Positions 56,763 to 64,000 of a DNA stretch of 64,000 nucleotides are shown one piece after another. The notes under the pieces were generated by a model. That model ran no database searches. It was not told the DNA's origin and was given only the letters and a program-made list of their open reading frames with translations. The translations under genes were made by a program, and so were the position numbers. Origin of the DNA: Stieleria maiorica (GTDB lineage Bacteria > Planctomycetota > Planctomycetia > Pirellulales > Pirellulaceae); NCBI RefSeq assembly GCF_008035925.1, contig NZ_CP036264.1, positions 5,144,402 through 5,208,401 of the forward strand, given 5' to 3'. How positions within the stretch are numbered: the stretch's first letter is position 1; every line of letters begins with the position of its first letter.

Positions 56763-57490
56763 ACGCGCGCTCCAGATCGTCGGCGTCGACGCCGAACGCT
56801 GACCGAGCCCAGTCCCAGCACGGCAAAGACCGCCAGCGACGTGGGTTCTGGGACCGTCGGCGGTCCGGGAACCGGAAACAGTTGATAACCGGGTGAACCG
56901 ATCCCACTGTTTTCAGAATCCAATAAGGCGAATCCGTGCAACGGATCCGACGTCGCCCAATTTGACGGGGCATAACTTGTCAGGTCCATCAGGAAAATGC
57001 TTTTTCCTACTTCGGGGGTCGGCCAGCCGTCGCCAAACGTATCATCGAAATCGAACATCGAGAACTCGTAGGGATTGGCGGGATCGGCCGGCGTAATCTC
57101 TGCCAGCGTAAGGCTGGGAGGATTGAGCCCCGGCTGGAGGGAACGCCAATCGGTGACAGCCAGCGATCGGATCGGCTGGGGAGGTGACCAAGAAAAGTTA
57201 GAGAACGCTCCGAGGTTATCGTTGTACAGGACGATGGTTTCCCCTGGTGCCAATTGCCCTGACAAGCTGCCAAACACCTCAAAATTGCCCGAGTGTGTTA
57301 ATTCGTAATTCGATAAGTCGACACTTGTCGCGGACGCATTGTAGAGCTCGATGTACTCGTAGTTTTCATCCGCACCTTCGGGGTTGTAATTCACCTCCGT
57401 GATCACAACACCGGCTTGCGCGAAGGCGGCGGAACAAACAATGGCAGCGAAAACAAGGTGTTGAAACGAGCGAGCAAACATTGGCTCCAT
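56759..57490 (-). CDS. Exported lamin-tail-domain protein with PEP-CTERM sorting signal
   Basis: 243 residues from ATG 57490; ATG 57481 is an alternative. A signal peptide (HLVFAAIVCSAAFAQAG) is followed by a lamin-tail domain: VVITEVNYNPEGADENYEYIELYN, VDLSNYELT and LAPGETIVLYND. The C-terminus has a PEP-CTERM signal: VPEP motif, a hydrophobic stretch (SLAVFAVLGLGSVSV) and an arginine cluster (RRRRRRSG). Exosortase is expected to cleave at or near this tail and attach or release the protein at the cell surface. It is the only clear exosortase substrate in the window and overlaps the FemAB-like gene. Confidence 0.93.
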   Translation of the reverse strand: MEPMFARSFQHLVFAAIVCSAAFAQAGVVITEVNYNPEGADENYEYIELYNASATSVDLSNYELTHSGNFEVFGSLSGQLAPGETIVLYNDNLGAFSNFSWSPPQPIRSLAVTDWRSLQPGLNPPSLTLAEITPADPANPYEFSMFDFDDTFGDGWPTPEVGKSIFLMDLTSYAPSNWATSDPLHGFALLDSENSGIGSPGYQLFPVPGPPTVPEPTSLAVFAVLGLGSVSVRRRRRRSGARV

Positions 57491-57725
57491 CCGAATGAGT
57501 ATTGAGGAAACGACGCCCCAGTGAGTTGGCGGAGAATATCACCCATTTCCCCCAATCGATCAACACCGGGTCGGACCTTCAGACCACCCGAACGAAAAAT
57601 ACTTGGATAGACGACCGACGCCCTACTCGATCCAGAGAGTCTGATGCACCCCCGTTTGTGCTAAAACGCCGGACAAAACATCGCGGGCCGCCAAGTCGAT
57701 CGGATTCGATTTCGGTTGCAGGATC

Positions 57726-58895
57726 CTAATAGCCGTAGATGGCTCGAATCGTAGGCAACATGCCCATGAACAGGATCGCGACCACCAGCAGGACAGCGAG
57801 AATCAAAAGGGTGGCGATTGCCGCAGTTTTCAAAACGCGACGCCGCAATGATTTTCGAACTCCGGCTTCGAGGACGCGATCGGTCAACGTCACTGTCAGA
57901 CATTCAGGATCGTCCTCCGATTGGGACTCACCAACGGTCAGGCGTCGCTGTGGACGGGGGACATCGGCGGCGTGATCGTGACGGCGAATCAAACCTCCGT
58001 TCATCGCATCGCCCCTTGGCGATGTCGCACCGACCGACGCCGTGGCTGGCGAATCACCCGCTGACGTCGCGGACTTCTTTAGTTTGTCGAGATCGAGCGA
58101 ATTGGTTCCTTCAACCCACAAATGGATGCCGCCGACCAGGACCGATTCGTCGCCGGGGCAGACCCGCCGAATCGTGGGCTGGTTTGGCGACAGCCGGCTC
58201 GGATGAAGTTCAACGAGCCAGACGGATTCGCCGAAACAGACGATCCCCTGATCGCAACGCTCAAGATCTGCGTTGTGCAGGCGGATGAGACTGGGGTGAT
58301 CCTCTCCGATGATCGAAACATTTCGATTGAGCGACTTGTATCGCGGCCCCCGCCCCCAATCCAAAATCAAGGTCGCCGATGGCAACGATTGCTCGACAGG
58401 GTTCGCAGCGTCTTGCCCCTCACTCACGCTACCGCCCTGCAAGGCCAGGGAGAGGACCGAATCCTGTGTGACATCGGCACTATCGTCATCGAGGTCTGCC
58501 TCTTGCCCCAAATCGATGTCCCGTTCGTCCTTAAAGAAAAACTGAATCCGGGACCTGCCCACCATCAGAACATGGTTCTTGCTGACCCGACCCCAGATCG
58601 GATAGGCAAGTGGACACGTCGGCCAAACCTCAATCCGATCACCACAGGCGACGACAAAGTACACCACTGGCGGCAGCTTTGAATCGCCGATTTGGATATC
58701 GCATCGCGGGTCGGACCCGACCAGTGCATAGGGCTGCTTTAGATCGACCCAGGTTTCCTCCCCTCGCTTACGAACCCTCGCGCCCCAACGCTTCGCTGAC
58801 CACAGATTCATACGGACGGGATTGACTGCAAGAGTGGAAGGAGCCGAGGGGTGTATGATCGAAGAGCGCGTGGAGTCTGGTGTGATGGTTTGCAC
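57726..58895 (-). CDS. FHA-like domain protein with C-terminal membrane anchor
   Basis: 389 residues from GTG 58895, supported by AAGGAG nine bases upstream; ATG 58811 is an alternative. The first half has an FHA-like domain (YALVGSDPRCDIQIGDSKLPPVVYFV, about 57-82) and a second similar region (SIIGEDHPSLIRLHNADLERC...VCFGESVWLVEL, about 195-225). FHA domains recognise phosphothreonine, so it may report on kinase activity. A single membrane helix near the C-terminus (ATLLILAVLLVVAILFMGML) puts the FHA part in the cytoplasm. It diverges from the second exosortase gene, with a 648-base gap. Confidence 0.82.
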   Translation of the reverse strand: MQTITPDSTRSSIIHPSAPSTLAVNPVRMNLWSAKRWGARVRKRGEETWVDLKQPYALVGSDPRCDIQIGDSKLPPVVYFVVACGDRIEVWPTCPLAYPIWGRVSKNHVLMVGRSRIQFFFKDERDIDLGQEADLDDDSADVTQDSVLSLALQGGSVSEGQDAANPVEQSLPSATLILDWGRGPRYKSLNRNVSIIGEDHPSLIRLHNADLERCDQGIVCFGESVWLVELHPSRLSPNQPTIRRVCPGDESVLVGGIHLWVEGTNSLDLDKLKKSATSAGDSPATASVGATSPRGDAMNGGLIRRHDHAADVPRPQRRLTVGESQSEDDPECLTVTLTDRVLEAGVRKSLRRRVLKTAAIATLLILAVLLVVAILFMGMLPTIRAIYGY

Positions 58896-59543
58896 AAGCG
58901 GAAACTCCTTGGTTGCGACAGTTTGGTTAGCCCGAAAGTTGCCCTCAACGGAAACGATCCGGCCCGTATCTTAAATCGGCCCTCTGTTTGAACGTGCAGT
59001 TTTTGCGACTTGGACTCGAAATCTCCATCAGGAGATGCGGAATCTAACGTTCGCCGCAGTCGAATCGAACACAGGTTCGTCGGCGAGGCAGCACCACTGC
59101 AATCCGGACCAGCCGTTCGATGCAGGTGTCGGCGAAGCAACGCCCACCGAATCACTGTAACGCTGATCGCCAAGAGTCGGCAGTGTGTGCTGTGACATGA
59201 AAAAGTCCAGCTAGCGAAGCACAAAAAGTGAAGGCATCAACGGCTCTGAGCCGGGATTTGGCAACACGTTTTCGAATTTGCTGATTGACGACCTCGGTGA
59301 TGAGTTTATCCTTGCTGCTGCGACGACCACCGCACGTGAAGGACCATGCGAGGGGCAGTCCGTGGTAGGGTGGTCGACGAATCTGAAGGCGGAGAATGAC
59401 TCAACGTGTCGGATCGCATCCAAGCTTGTGGGTGATCCGAGTTTTTGCTGGTCGCTGGCGTGCTGTGACCGACTCGGGAACCAATTCAGCGATCAAGTTC
59501 GACGCCTCGCTAACACGACGATCCCTGCTTCAGGCGAAATACG
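58896..59543. other. Divergent intergenic region between the FHA and exosortase genes
   Basis: 648 bases with only overlapping short frames lacking domains, signal peptides or ribosome sites. It presumably contains both promoters. No repeat or RNA structure was recognised. Confidence 0.5.
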
Positions 59544-60692
59544 ATGGGCCGCCCCAAGAAACGAAAATTGCCAGGCAGCGCGGCGGGCAAACGCGGAGCG
59601 CACGACGGCGACAGTTCGCCTCAGCAGAACAACCCGAAAAACGACCCCGGGCGAAGTCGTGTGGCGGCTCGAAAACGACGCGGCCAGCCGGACGGTCGCC
59701 TCAGTTTAGAACAGCCCTATGCACGGCCCCGAGCGGACGCCAAGCTGGTCAAGATCTCCGGTCCCAAGCAGTGGCCGACGTCCTATTGGCTGGTCGCGGT
59801 CGGACTGTTCGTCGCGTTCCTGTACAGCTACTGGCCGACGCTATGGTGGATGGCTGATTCGTGGATCAACGAACCCGACTATTCGCATGGTTGGGTCGTC
59901 CCCGTTCTCGCGGGCATGATCTGCTACTATCGCATCGAATCATTCCCTGGCGTAACGCCCAAAGCCGCTTGGGCCGGGTTGTCGCTGATCGCGTTGGCGA
60001 TCTTGATGCGTTTTGTCAGTCGTTTGGCCTATGCGGATTTCCTGGACGGCTGGTCGATCCTGCCGTTGGTTGCCGGTGTGGTCTGGTGCCTGCTCGGATT
60101 CAAGGCCATGCTTTGGTCGCTTCCGGCAGTCGGGTTTCTTATTTTTGCAGTTCCGATGCCCTATCAAGCCGAACGCATGCTCAGTTGGCGGCTTCAGGGG
60201 GTGGCGACGGAATTGAGCACGATTTTCTTGCGGGTCTTGGGGCAGCCGGCCGTCGCCCATGGCCACGTGGTTTGGATCGGTGAGGAAGAATTGTCGATCG
60301 AAGAAGCGTGCTCGGGCTTGAGGATTTTCGTCGGGATGGGAGCATTCGCCTACTTTTGGGCTGCTGCAAACGTCAGAAGTTGGTCGGACAAGATCGTGAT
60401 CTTGGTTGCGGCGATCCCGGCCGCGATCCTGGTCAACTCCGCACGAATCGTGTTGATCGGATTCGGCTACCTGCTGTTCGAAAGCGACTCGGCGCGCCGA
60501 ATGATTCACGATTTCTCTGGAATCGCAATGATTTTTGCTTCCTTCGGGATCATGTGGCTGGTGAGCGTTTATTGGCAGCATTTGTATGCACCGGTCAAGA
60601 AACTGACCGCGCGGGAGATCCTGCACGAGTCTGAACTCAGCTACCGCAGATCTTCCGGAGGGGGCGTGGACGCCCCCGCAGAAGCCGGTTAA
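59544..60692 (+). CDS. Exosortase, short form
   Basis: 382 residues from ATG 59544. A 75-residue basic, Gln/Pro-rich cytoplasmic N-terminus precedes about eight membrane segments. Family features: PDYSHGWVVPVLAG (about 111-124), then the catalytic triad Cys256 in IEEACSGLR, Arg301 in LVNSARIVLI and His322 in MIHDFSG. No soluble EpsI-like extension is present, in contrast to the 4051-5922 exosortase. It matches the general exosortase/archaeosortase family (TIGR02602-like). Downstream are a BY-kinase and a TPR-type membrane protein in the same orientation, so the locus parallels the minus-strand cluster at the left end. Likely sorts PEP-CTERM proteins such as that at 56759. Confidence 0.92.
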   Translation: MGRPKKRKLPGSAAGKRGAHDGDSSPQQNNPKNDPGRSRVAARKRRGQPDGRLSLEQPYARPRADAKLVKISGPKQWPTSYWLVAVGLFVAFLYSYWPTLWWMADSWINEPDYSHGWVVPVLAGMICYYRIESFPGVTPKAAWAGLSLIALAILMRFVSRLAYADFLDGWSILPLVAGVVWCLLGFKAMLWSLPAVGFLIFAVPMPYQAERMLSWRLQGVATELSTIFLRVLGQPAVAHGHVVWIGEEELSIEEACSGLRIFVGMGAFAYFWAAANVRSWSDKIVILVAAIPAAILVNSARIVLIGFGYLLFESDSARRMIHDFSGIAMIFASFGIMWLVSVYWQHLYAPVKKLTAREILHESELSYRRSSGGGVDAPAEAG

Positions 60693-60958
60693 AGTGACAC
60701 CGGGGATTTCTTTAAAGAATCTGCAAAGATTCACGAGCCCATTTATGATGGAGTAACCGTTCCCCTACAGACGGGGCCCATTAACGAATTTAGGGGTTAT
60801 CATCCGTGTACCGCTAATCCGCAACCGTTTGTGACTTTCAACCCCGGAGCAGAGGCACCAATCGGTTGAATTCGAACTACTGTCGCTGCTTCGGCAGACC
60901 GGCTCGCACCACTTCAGATGTTGCCGTTTCTTACGTCCAATTTCTTAGAACTACCTCA
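60693..60958. other. Intergenic region before the second BY-kinase
   Basis: 266 bases. The kinase frame extends upstream to 60866 without a convincing start. An AT-richer stretch around 60715-60815 may contain a promoter; no specific signal could be assigned. Confidence 0.4.
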
Positions 60959-63304
60959 ATGAACCAATCCGTTGTTGTTTCTGCCCCGATTGCTCGAAAC
61001 CAACCGAAGACTGAGGCGAAGGCATTCGATCCGTGGTTGCTTTGGGTCACCCTTCGGAGATGTTGGTACTGGGCCGTGCCCGTGGGGCTGGTGTTGGCCT
61101 GTTTGGCAGCCTTTTCCGTCTTGGCGACCTTCGAACCTCGGTTTCGCGCCCAGCATTTGATCGAGGCGAATCAGGATTACATTCTCTACCGTGACGTGTT
61201 CAACACCGTGCGCGACTTGGCGGGGACCGAGAAGACGATCTTTTTCGATGAGATCGTGCTCCGGCCCGTGCTGAGCGACCCCGAACTGCGGGCCGCCCCG
61301 AGTCTGAGCGACCCGGAGGAGGCCGAGCGGAACATTCGCAAGAACTTGAATATCTCGCACGGTGGTTCGCGGGCTCGAATGATCGTTTCCTACGAGGACG
61401 CCAACCGCGAGTATGCGGCAAAGGTGTGCAACGCGATTGTCGAAGCCTACATGATGCAGCGGAAAGCGTTGGACGGACGGCGGGTCGCGATTCTCGAAGA
61501 ATTGCTGGACCCCGAAATCGATCACTGGAAGGGGCAGGTCGAACAGCATAAAGCACGTGTCCGCGAGCTGACCATCGGGATGAAAGGCTACGATCCGGGC
61601 AGCCCCTTGGGATTCTCGCGCAACGAAAGCCGACTGGCCCTGCTGAACGGTTACGAAAGTCAGATCAATGATTTGCGTGTAGACATCTTCGAGCTCGAAG
61701 GGAAATTGCAGCTTGAAGAAATGGAGCAAGCGAATCATGTCAAAGAGGACGCCGGGGAGTTTGTCCCCGAGGCCTTCATTCCACCGCCCAGTGAAGTGAC
61801 ACGCAACGTGATTGGCCCCGGCGACATCGCCAACTATGTCAATTCAGACGAGAGCGTCGTTGAAGCCTTGCAGCAGATTGGCCGGTACGAGGCGCAGATC
61901 GTCCGGATGGAGGACTTGGGGACGTGGCGACTGAACCAAACGCACTTCGCCGAACTGAAAAAGAAACGCGATGAATGGGAAGCGACGCTAAAAACCGCCA
62001 AGGCCGCTGCCGAGACCAAAGCGGCGACTGAACTGGAGGCGCTTGCCGATGCCGACTACGAGCATCAACAGAAGCAGTGGGAAGAAAAGGTCGCCGCGCT
62101 GAGAGCTGCCCACGAAGAGAAGCAAAGACTGGACCGTCAGAATCGGGCTCTCGTCGATGCTCAACTGCGCACCGAAACAACGCGTCAGTACCGGCGAATG
62201 ATCACCGAGAAGAAGGAAAAAATCAAAATCATTCAGCGGCAACTCGACCAAGAGTCCGAGAAATTCACGACGTTGCTTGATGATTCTGCCAAGCTTCAAT
62301 TTGCTCAAGACGACCTCCGTCGCGCGAGCTTGCTGCTGAACAAATTGGAAGACCGAAAGGCGGCGATCAAAACCGAACGCACACAGGCCGATGCGGTACG
62401 CTCGGTCTCTCCGGCGACGCCGCCGGGACACCCGGTCGAAGATATCCCCGTCAAGAAACTGCTGGTCGCGTCCGGAGGTGCCTTTGCGATCCCACTGCTG
62501 CTCGGTTTGTTGTGGGAGTTCAAGACGAACCGGGTGACCGACACCCATGTTTTGGACTCTTCGCAAGCGATTGCCCCGGTCATCGGCGAACTCGCGCGAT
62601 CGCCCAGCACGACCGCCTCGCGTGGATCGAAAGGGCGGAGGATCTTTCAGGAAAGTGTGGACACGATGCGGGCAAATATCTTTCTGTCCAAGCATACCCA
62701 GCACTCGCGATCGATCGCGATCGTCAGCTCGATGTCGGGCGAAGGCAAGAGCACCGCGGCGTCGCAATTGGCCATTTCACTCGCAAAATCGAGCGGAAAG
62801 ACCGTGCTGTTGGTTGACGCAGACATGCGTTGCCCCGACCAGCACGACCACTTCGGGATCAGCCTGGAACCCGGACTTAGCGGCGTGCTGACCAATCAAG
62901 CGACACTCGACGAAGCGATTCAGACGGAACTCGGTGACCTGATTCATATCTTGCCGGCAGGACGTCTGAAAGCCAGCCCGCACCGTTTGATGTCGCCCGA
63001 ATCGATGAAGAGTCTCGTCAGCGACATTCTGGATCGGTACGAGTACGTCATCTTCGACACCGCACCGGTCCTGTCAGCCGGCGAAACGCTCTCGGTTGCC
63101 GCGTCGGTCGACACCACGCTCGTCTGTGCGATGCGAGACGTGACGCGCATGGACAGCGTCATTCGCACGACGCATCGGCTCGAGTCTGCCGGAGCGAACG
63201 TGGCCGGAACCATCTTCAGCGGCGTTACCCCGCGACAATACGCCTACCGCTACGGCGACTACAACTATAGCAACTTCACCAATTTGCCCGGGAGCGCGAC
63301 TTAA
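60959..63304 (+). CDS. Polysaccharide co-polymerase/BY-type tyrosine autokinase, second copy
   Basis: 781 residues from ATG 60959. An N-terminal membrane segment (WAVPVGLVLACLAAFSVLA, about 38-57) begins a Wzz-like region, then a long helical coiled-coil stretch (about 170-490, rich in Glu/Lys/Gln), a second membrane segment (LLVASGGAFAIPLLLGLLW), then the kinase. Motifs: Walker A GEGKST (Lys597), Walker A' VLLVDADMRCPDQHD and Walker B YVIFDTAPVL. The C-terminal tyrosine cluster is YAYRYGDYNYSNF. The arrangement matches the 5989-8613 protein, but the sequences differ enough to be separate paralogues. It probably controls export of an exopolysaccharide linked to the adjacent exosortase. Confidence 0.93.
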   Translation: MNQSVVVSAPIARNQPKTEAKAFDPWLLWVTLRRCWYWAVPVGLVLACLAAFSVLATFEPRFRAQHLIEANQDYILYRDVFNTVRDLAGTEKTIFFDEIVLRPVLSDPELRAAPSLSDPEEAERNIRKNLNISHGGSRARMIVSYEDANREYAAKVCNAIVEAYMMQRKALDGRRVAILEELLDPEIDHWKGQVEQHKARVRELTIGMKGYDPGSPLGFSRNESRLALLNGYESQINDLRVDIFELEGKLQLEEMEQANHVKEDAGEFVPEAFIPPPSEVTRNVIGPGDIANYVNSDESVVEALQQIGRYEAQIVRMEDLGTWRLNQTHFAELKKKRDEWEATLKTAKAAAETKAATELEALADADYEHQQKQWEEKVAALRAAHEEKQRLDRQNRALVDAQLRTETTRQYRRMITEKKEKIKIIQRQLDQESEKFTTLLDDSAKLQFAQDDLRRASLLLNKLEDRKAAIKTERTQADAVRSVSPATPPGHPVEDIPVKKLLVASGGAFAIPLLLGLLWEFKTNRVTDTHVLDSSQAIAPVIGELARSPSTTASRGSKGRRIFQESVDTMRANIFLSKHTQHSRSIAIVSSMSGEGKSTAASQLAISLAKSSGKTVLLVDADMRCPDQHDHFGISLEPGLSGVLTNQATLDEAIQTELGDLIHILPAGRLKASPHRLMSPESMKSLVSDILDRYEYVIFDTAPVLSAGETLSVAASVDTTLVCAMRDVTRMDSVIRTTHRLESAGANVAGTIFSGVTPRQYAYRYGDYNYSNFTNLPGSAT

Positions 63305-63387
63305 TCAACTTTATTGCTGTCAGAAGTTGCGGTAGGGACTGTCGCACGCTTGATTTTTTGGTTCGACAAACACACCAGTCAGATTAG

Positions 63388-64000
63388 ATGCGAAATTCGG
63401 CGCGTACCGCAGTGGAAACTCATGACGAACATTCAGATCCGGATGCAGCGGAATCAGGGGCCGAGGATTCGGCAGCGAAATCCGCTGAGCCGGTGACTTC
63501 GACTGAGCGAGATTCGGTGGCCGATTCGAGTGATGCAATGGGAACATCAACGACTTCGCCGCCAACCCCCGACTCCATCTCGGAGTTTCACGAAAAAAAG
63601 TTGAAGAACCGCCGTGAAGAGTGGCAGGTCAACCAACGCTTGGCTGTGATTTCAGCGTTGACGTTCGCGGGCATCCTGCTGTTAGGAGCGGCATCGTATT
63701 TCTACAACTCCAGAGCGATCGCGGGGACGCTTCGGATGCAGGCGGAACAAGCTGCCGCCGATGGCGATCTGAAAGAGGAGCTTCGGTGGTGGTCGCGGTA
63801 TTTAATGATCGTCCCGGATGACACCGACGTGATCCTGAGACAGGCATTCGCAGCAGATGATGCCGCGGAGAAGGCCTCAAGCGACGATTTCCCCGATGCC
63901 CTGGCCGACGCACGTCGACAACTCTCCGAATCGCTCGCGCTCCTTCCCAAAAGTCTCGCTGACGAGCAATTGGAGATTCGCAAACGGCTCATTCGCCGTC
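63388..64000 (+). CDS. TPR-type membrane protein (partial, runs off right edge)
   Basis: 204 visible residues from ATG 63388; the frame is open to the window end. A Ser/Thr/Glu-rich cytoplasmic N-terminus (about 75 residues) is followed by EFHEKKLKNRREEWQVNQRL, one membrane helix (AVISALTFAGILLLGAASYFY, about 87-107) and a helical region beginning AGTLRMQAEQAAADGDLKEELRWWSRYLMIVPDDTDVILRQAF, typical of TPR starts. Equivalent position and topology to the 2499-4049 protein support the same role beside an exosortase and BY-kinase. The C-terminal part cannot be assessed. Confidence 0.75.
   Translation, partial: MRNSARTAVETHDEHSDPDAAESGAEDSAAKSAEPVTSTERDSVADSSDAMGTSTTSPPTPDSISEFHEKKLKNRREEWQVNQRLAVISALTFAGILLLGAASYFYNSRAIAGTLRMQAEQAAADGDLKEELRWWSRYLMIVPDDTDVILRQAFAADDAAEKASSDDFPDALADARRQLSESLALLPKSLADEQLEIRKRLIRR

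Noticed and set aside
59278-59709. 143-codon plus-strand frame before the second exosortase
   Set aside because: It overlaps the exosortase start in another frame, lacks a domain and is Thr/Arg-rich; not supported as a gene.

Overview
The window is about 60% GC and carries several hallmarks of Planctomycetota, most likely the Pirellulaceae (Rhodopirellula/Stieleria-like; the genus cannot be fixed from sequence alone). These include exosortase/PEP-CTERM genes, proteins resembling the planctomycete-specific TIGR03067 and TIGR03009 domains, a giant SdrD-like protein with an LEPR-type N-terminal motif, LpxK with a lipid A pathway, and dense short dispersed repeats. These assignments come from motifs read by eye; no database search was run.

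Layout. 1-1.5 kb: start of citramalate synthase (minus), preceded by a strong intrinsic terminator that may be an attenuator. 1.8-8.6 kb: minus-strand cluster of BY-kinase, exosortase with a C-terminal extension, TPR membrane protein and a small membrane protein. 9.2-17.5 kb: sugar nucleotide epimerase, methylmalonyl-CoA epimerase, a membrane protein, a LysR regulator, a leuB-cdsA-tatD operon, a glycosyltransferase and a Dabb protein. 17.7-23.5 kb: ligA, tRNA-Met, a CDP-alcohol phosphatidyltransferase, a small secreted protein and a secreted alpha/beta hydrolase. 23.9-32 kb: a CBM9-like protein, a small helical protein, a DMT-like membrane protein, YchF, LpxK, an Rrf2 regulator, a CXXCH-containing secreted protein and an unknown. 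32.2-39.7 kb: a 1618-residue SdrD/FG-GAP surface protein, a Tat-exported WD40 protein and a TIGR03009-like secreted protein. 39.7-44.5 kb: a repeat island with an IS200-like Y1 transposase, 69-bp tandem repeats and two identical, oppositely oriented IS4-family elements with target duplications. 44.5-48.1 kb: smc. 48.5-54.2 kb: TPR protein, ExbB, ExbD and a membrane-anchored prenyltransferase/squalene-cyclase-like toroid protein. 54.2-55.4 kb: three copies of a 117-bp palindromic repeat around a small secreted coiled-coil gene. 55.7-64 kb: FemAB-like protein and LTD/PEP-CTERM protein (overlapping genes), an FHA protein, then a second exosortase, BY-kinase and TPR-type membrane protein that runs off the right edge.

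Two themes stand out. First, an exosortase, a Wzz/Wzc-like tyrosine kinase and a TPR membrane protein occur twice, at the two ends of the window, and one copy sits next to a visible exosortase substrate and a FemAB-like gene. This suggests two parallel exopolysaccharide/protein-sorting systems. Second, an ExbB/ExbD proton-motive-force motor is coupled not to a TonB-like protein but to an inner-membrane-anchored protein ending in an alpha/alpha toroid. This looks like a coherent but functionally undefined machine.

The intergenic DNA holds at least two families of fixed-length palindromic elements (117 and 105 bp) that share GTTGATT...AATCAAC ends. They look like miniature mobile elements.
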